From assembly GCA_022360015.1 (NCBI GenBank), contig JAKSDQ010000150.1, forward strand, positions 62,001 through 126,000: a stretch of DNA of 64,000 bases. The letters are read 5' to 3'. Source of the DNA: Cytophagales bacterium. Its GTDB lineage: Bacteria; Bacteroidota; Bacteroidia; Cytophagales; Cyclobacteriaceae. The first letter of the stretch is position 1. Each line of letters begins with the position of its first letter. The notes below the pieces were generated by a model that was given only the letters and a program-made list of their open reading frames with translations, was not told where the DNA came from and did no database searches. Of this stretch, positions 62,838-64,000 are shown one piece after another. The translations under genes were made by a program, and so were the position numbers.

Positions 62838-63227
62838 TCATTTCCTGTGTTGCTCTGAAATGGTTTTGTATACGATTTTACGTAAAGATATCAGGCCTTC
62901 TCTTGAATAAAAAGGATCATCTTCCAATCTTGGCGTATTATAAAGAATATCACCTTTTTCCCGTTCTATCCTTTTCCTTCCCAAATACCTGAACCATGTC
63001 CATTCTTCTATCGAAAAAGGATCTCTTTTACCCTTTGCCACTTCGATAAAAAGTTTTTGTTTTTCAGTGATCGGTGGCAGGATTCCATCCGTCAAAGCCT
63101 TAAACCAATGGCCATACCGCTTCAAAATACTGATTTCCTCCCCAGAAAAGATGATTGTATTACAATCAATTTTGAAAGGCCCTTTGTTAGTCAGGAATGT
63201 CAAATGTTTCTTTTTAAGGTCTTCCAT
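62838..63227 (-). CDS. MaoP/DUF413 (YifE)-like protein
   Basis: A 129-residue cytoplasmic protein. The centre resembles the E. coli macrodomain protein MaoP (YifE, DUF413): FSGEEISILKRYGHWFKAL (about 28-46), then PITEKQKLFIEVAKGKRDPF (about 52-71), WTWFRYLGRKRIER. In MaoP the matching stretches are a 'ikEaqLLerhGyaf' helix and 'PvTeeEKlFvavcrGeReP'. The C-terminal 40 residues are unlike MaoP. In E. coli the family helps organise the Ori macrodomain; whether that holds here is unknown. Identification is from memory of the family, so moderately sure. Confidence 0.6.
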   Translation of the reverse strand: MEDLKKKHLTFLTNKGPFKIDCNTIIFSGEEISILKRYGHWFKALTDGILPPITEKQKLFIEVAKGKRDPFSIEEWTWFRYLGRKRIEREKGDILYNTPRLEDDPFYSREGLISLRKIVYKTISEQHRK

Positions 63228-63482
63228 ACCTTATTTTAAGCATTTAATGAATAATATCAAAGTACAGAAACAGGATTCAAGTTACAGTTAAAAAGATTAA
63301 AACCTCGCTCAGCCCCATTGATTTCTTTTCTTGCAGATGTTAAATATAATAAATCACCAATTCTGCAAGAGATGGTCCCGAACACATAAAAATATCCACC
63401 CCCAACAACATGATCTTAAATAATTCATTTTTAAAAGAAAGCTTATGACCTCATCAGACTTGACCGGTACACTGCTAATGCT

Positions 63483-63668
63483 TTAGCCCGGCCAACTTTC
63501 CTTTCTCAGAAGCCCCTCTTTCAAGACCAAGAAGAATCTCAAAAGCTCCAGGTACTCTGCACTGCCCACATGATGTTCCTTTTCAGTACAAAACGCCACA
63601 AACCAGGTCCACTTTTCAGTTTCGAGTTGTCTTCTACCAAAACAATGATTTAAATCAAATCTGATAAT
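63483..63668 (-). pseudogene. Gene fragment: second half of a broken, duplicated-domain gene
   Basis: A 61-residue stretch open from 63668 to the stop at 63483 with no start codon. It reads IIRFDLNHCFGRRQLETEKW and continues TWFVAFCTEKEHHVGSAEYL, ELLRFFLVLKEGLL. This aligns without gaps of note to the neighbouring fragment (W..FV...T..EH......Y.ELL.F...KE). It lies in another frame than that neighbour, overlapping it by 19 bases, so a frameshift or a tandem copy is implied. No family recognised. Confidence 0.5.
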
Positions 63669-63949
63669 TCATCTATAGTATCTGCACGCTTGTTTGAAAA
63701 TTGAAAAACCTCTTTAAACCTGAATAGAAAAAACAGTAGTTCCTTGTACGATTTGATTTCTGAATTGTGCTCCTGGTAGGTGAACAAGGATACAAACTTA
63801 ATCCAGTTGTCGATATGTTGTATGAGGGCCTTTCTGCCATTATACTTATGGTAAAGCATTTCGGAGTAATGCCCGAACCAGATGATCACGGCTAGCAGAT
63901 GATGGGGATTGGCTAAACTTATTATATTCCGGAAGGTCATCAAGGTCAA
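63650..63949 (-). CDS. Hypothetical protein, probably a fragment of a broken gene
   Basis: A 99-residue frame with a TTG at 63949 or ATG at 63940 as possible starts. It contains GRKALIQHIDNWIKFVSLF, TYQEHNSEIKSYKELLFFLF, FRFKEVFQFSNKR. Upstream, another frame (63849-63995) reads QYYEFDETLPYLLKGIDLDD, which looks coding and seems to join this frame after a one-base shift near 63911. Downstream, the fragment at 63483 carries a homologous block. Together they look like one decayed gene that may continue past the window end. The function is unknown. Confidence 0.4.
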   Translation of the reverse strand: MTLMTFRNIISLANPHHLLAVIIWFGHYSEMLYHKYNGRKALIQHIDNWIKFVSLFTYQEHNSEIKSYKELLFFLFRFKEVFQFSNKRADTIDELSDLI

Positions 63950-64000
63950 TGCCTTTTAACAAATAAGGCAAAGTTTCGTCAAATTCATAATACTGCTACA

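Noticed and set aside
63330-63369. 8-bp inverted repeat CTTGCAGA/TCTGCAAG
   Set aside because: Short stem with a 24-base loop in AT-rich DNA; not convincing as a terminator or site.
1-64000. tRNA, rRNA and CRISPR arrays
   Set aside because: Looked for conserved tRNA arms, rRNA cores and regularly spaced repeats by eye; none seen. A tRNAscan/Infernal run would be decisive.

Overview
The window looks like chromosomal DNA of a Bacteroidota bacterium, most likely Cytophagales-like. The sequence is moderately AT-rich. At least one textbook Bacteroidota promoter (TTTG-N19-TAnnTTTG) is present upstream of a BlaI/M56 operon. The gene families also fit the phylum: DUF2911, DUF4159, DUF6438, BlaI plus M56-TonB fusions, an EF-G2-like paralog, a LytS/LytTR pair, and an OmpA/PorT-type small beta-barrel. 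I saw no rRNA, tRNA, CRISPR array, prophage or complete insertion sequence.

Layout. 1-13.4 kb is housekeeping and signalling: an outer-membrane barrel, a MITE-like palindromic element, an Ig-fold envelope protein, rsgA, a very large Cache-type membrane protein, the proline genes proB-proA, a LytS/LytTR two-component pair and a small secreted protein. 13.5-13.65 kb holds two strong inverted repeats. 13.75-34.7 kb is a surface-polysaccharide locus of 18 genes, all on the minus strand: a FlaA1/CapD-type dehydratase, three DegT-family aminotransferases, two small phosphoglycosyl transferases, seven proteins with glycosyltransferase features, an O-antigen ligase/polymerase, a formyltransferase beside a polysaccharide deacetylase, a PaaK/CapK-like adenylation enzyme and an ATP-grasp ligase. 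No Wzx flippase or export gene is visible inside it.

35-47.6 kb is mostly plus strand: a DUF4159 protein; a TonB-domain lipoprotein, BlaI repressor and M56 peptidase operon under a promoter overlapped by two palindromes; smc; an OPT transporter; a MoaD/ThiS-like protein with an Asp-box propeller protein; and a DUF2911 protein. 47.7-54.2 kb carries a YdeP-type molybdopterin oxidoreductase with fdhD (its sulfur-transfer partner), an AGCS amino-acid symporter with an unusual inserted domain, and an SLC13 transporter. 54.4-62.5 kb has PPK2, a YheT-like hydrolase, an SRAP-family protein lacking the catalytic residues, a DUF6438 lipoprotein, a small unlisted lipoprotein gene, an EF-G paralog lacking the catalytic His, DUF3307 plus SatD with two perfect operators, and a methyltransferase. 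The last 1.2 kb has a MaoP/DUF413-like gene and a broken gene made of two homologous halves in different frames.

The strongest candidates for something new are: the Arn-like formylate/deformylate logic in the polysaccharide locus; the paired palindromes controlling the BlaI and SatD operons; the SRAP and EF-G family members with missing catalytic residues; the MoaD-like/Asp-box pair; the 1363-residue Cache protein; and the beta-repeat insertion in the AGCS symporter.
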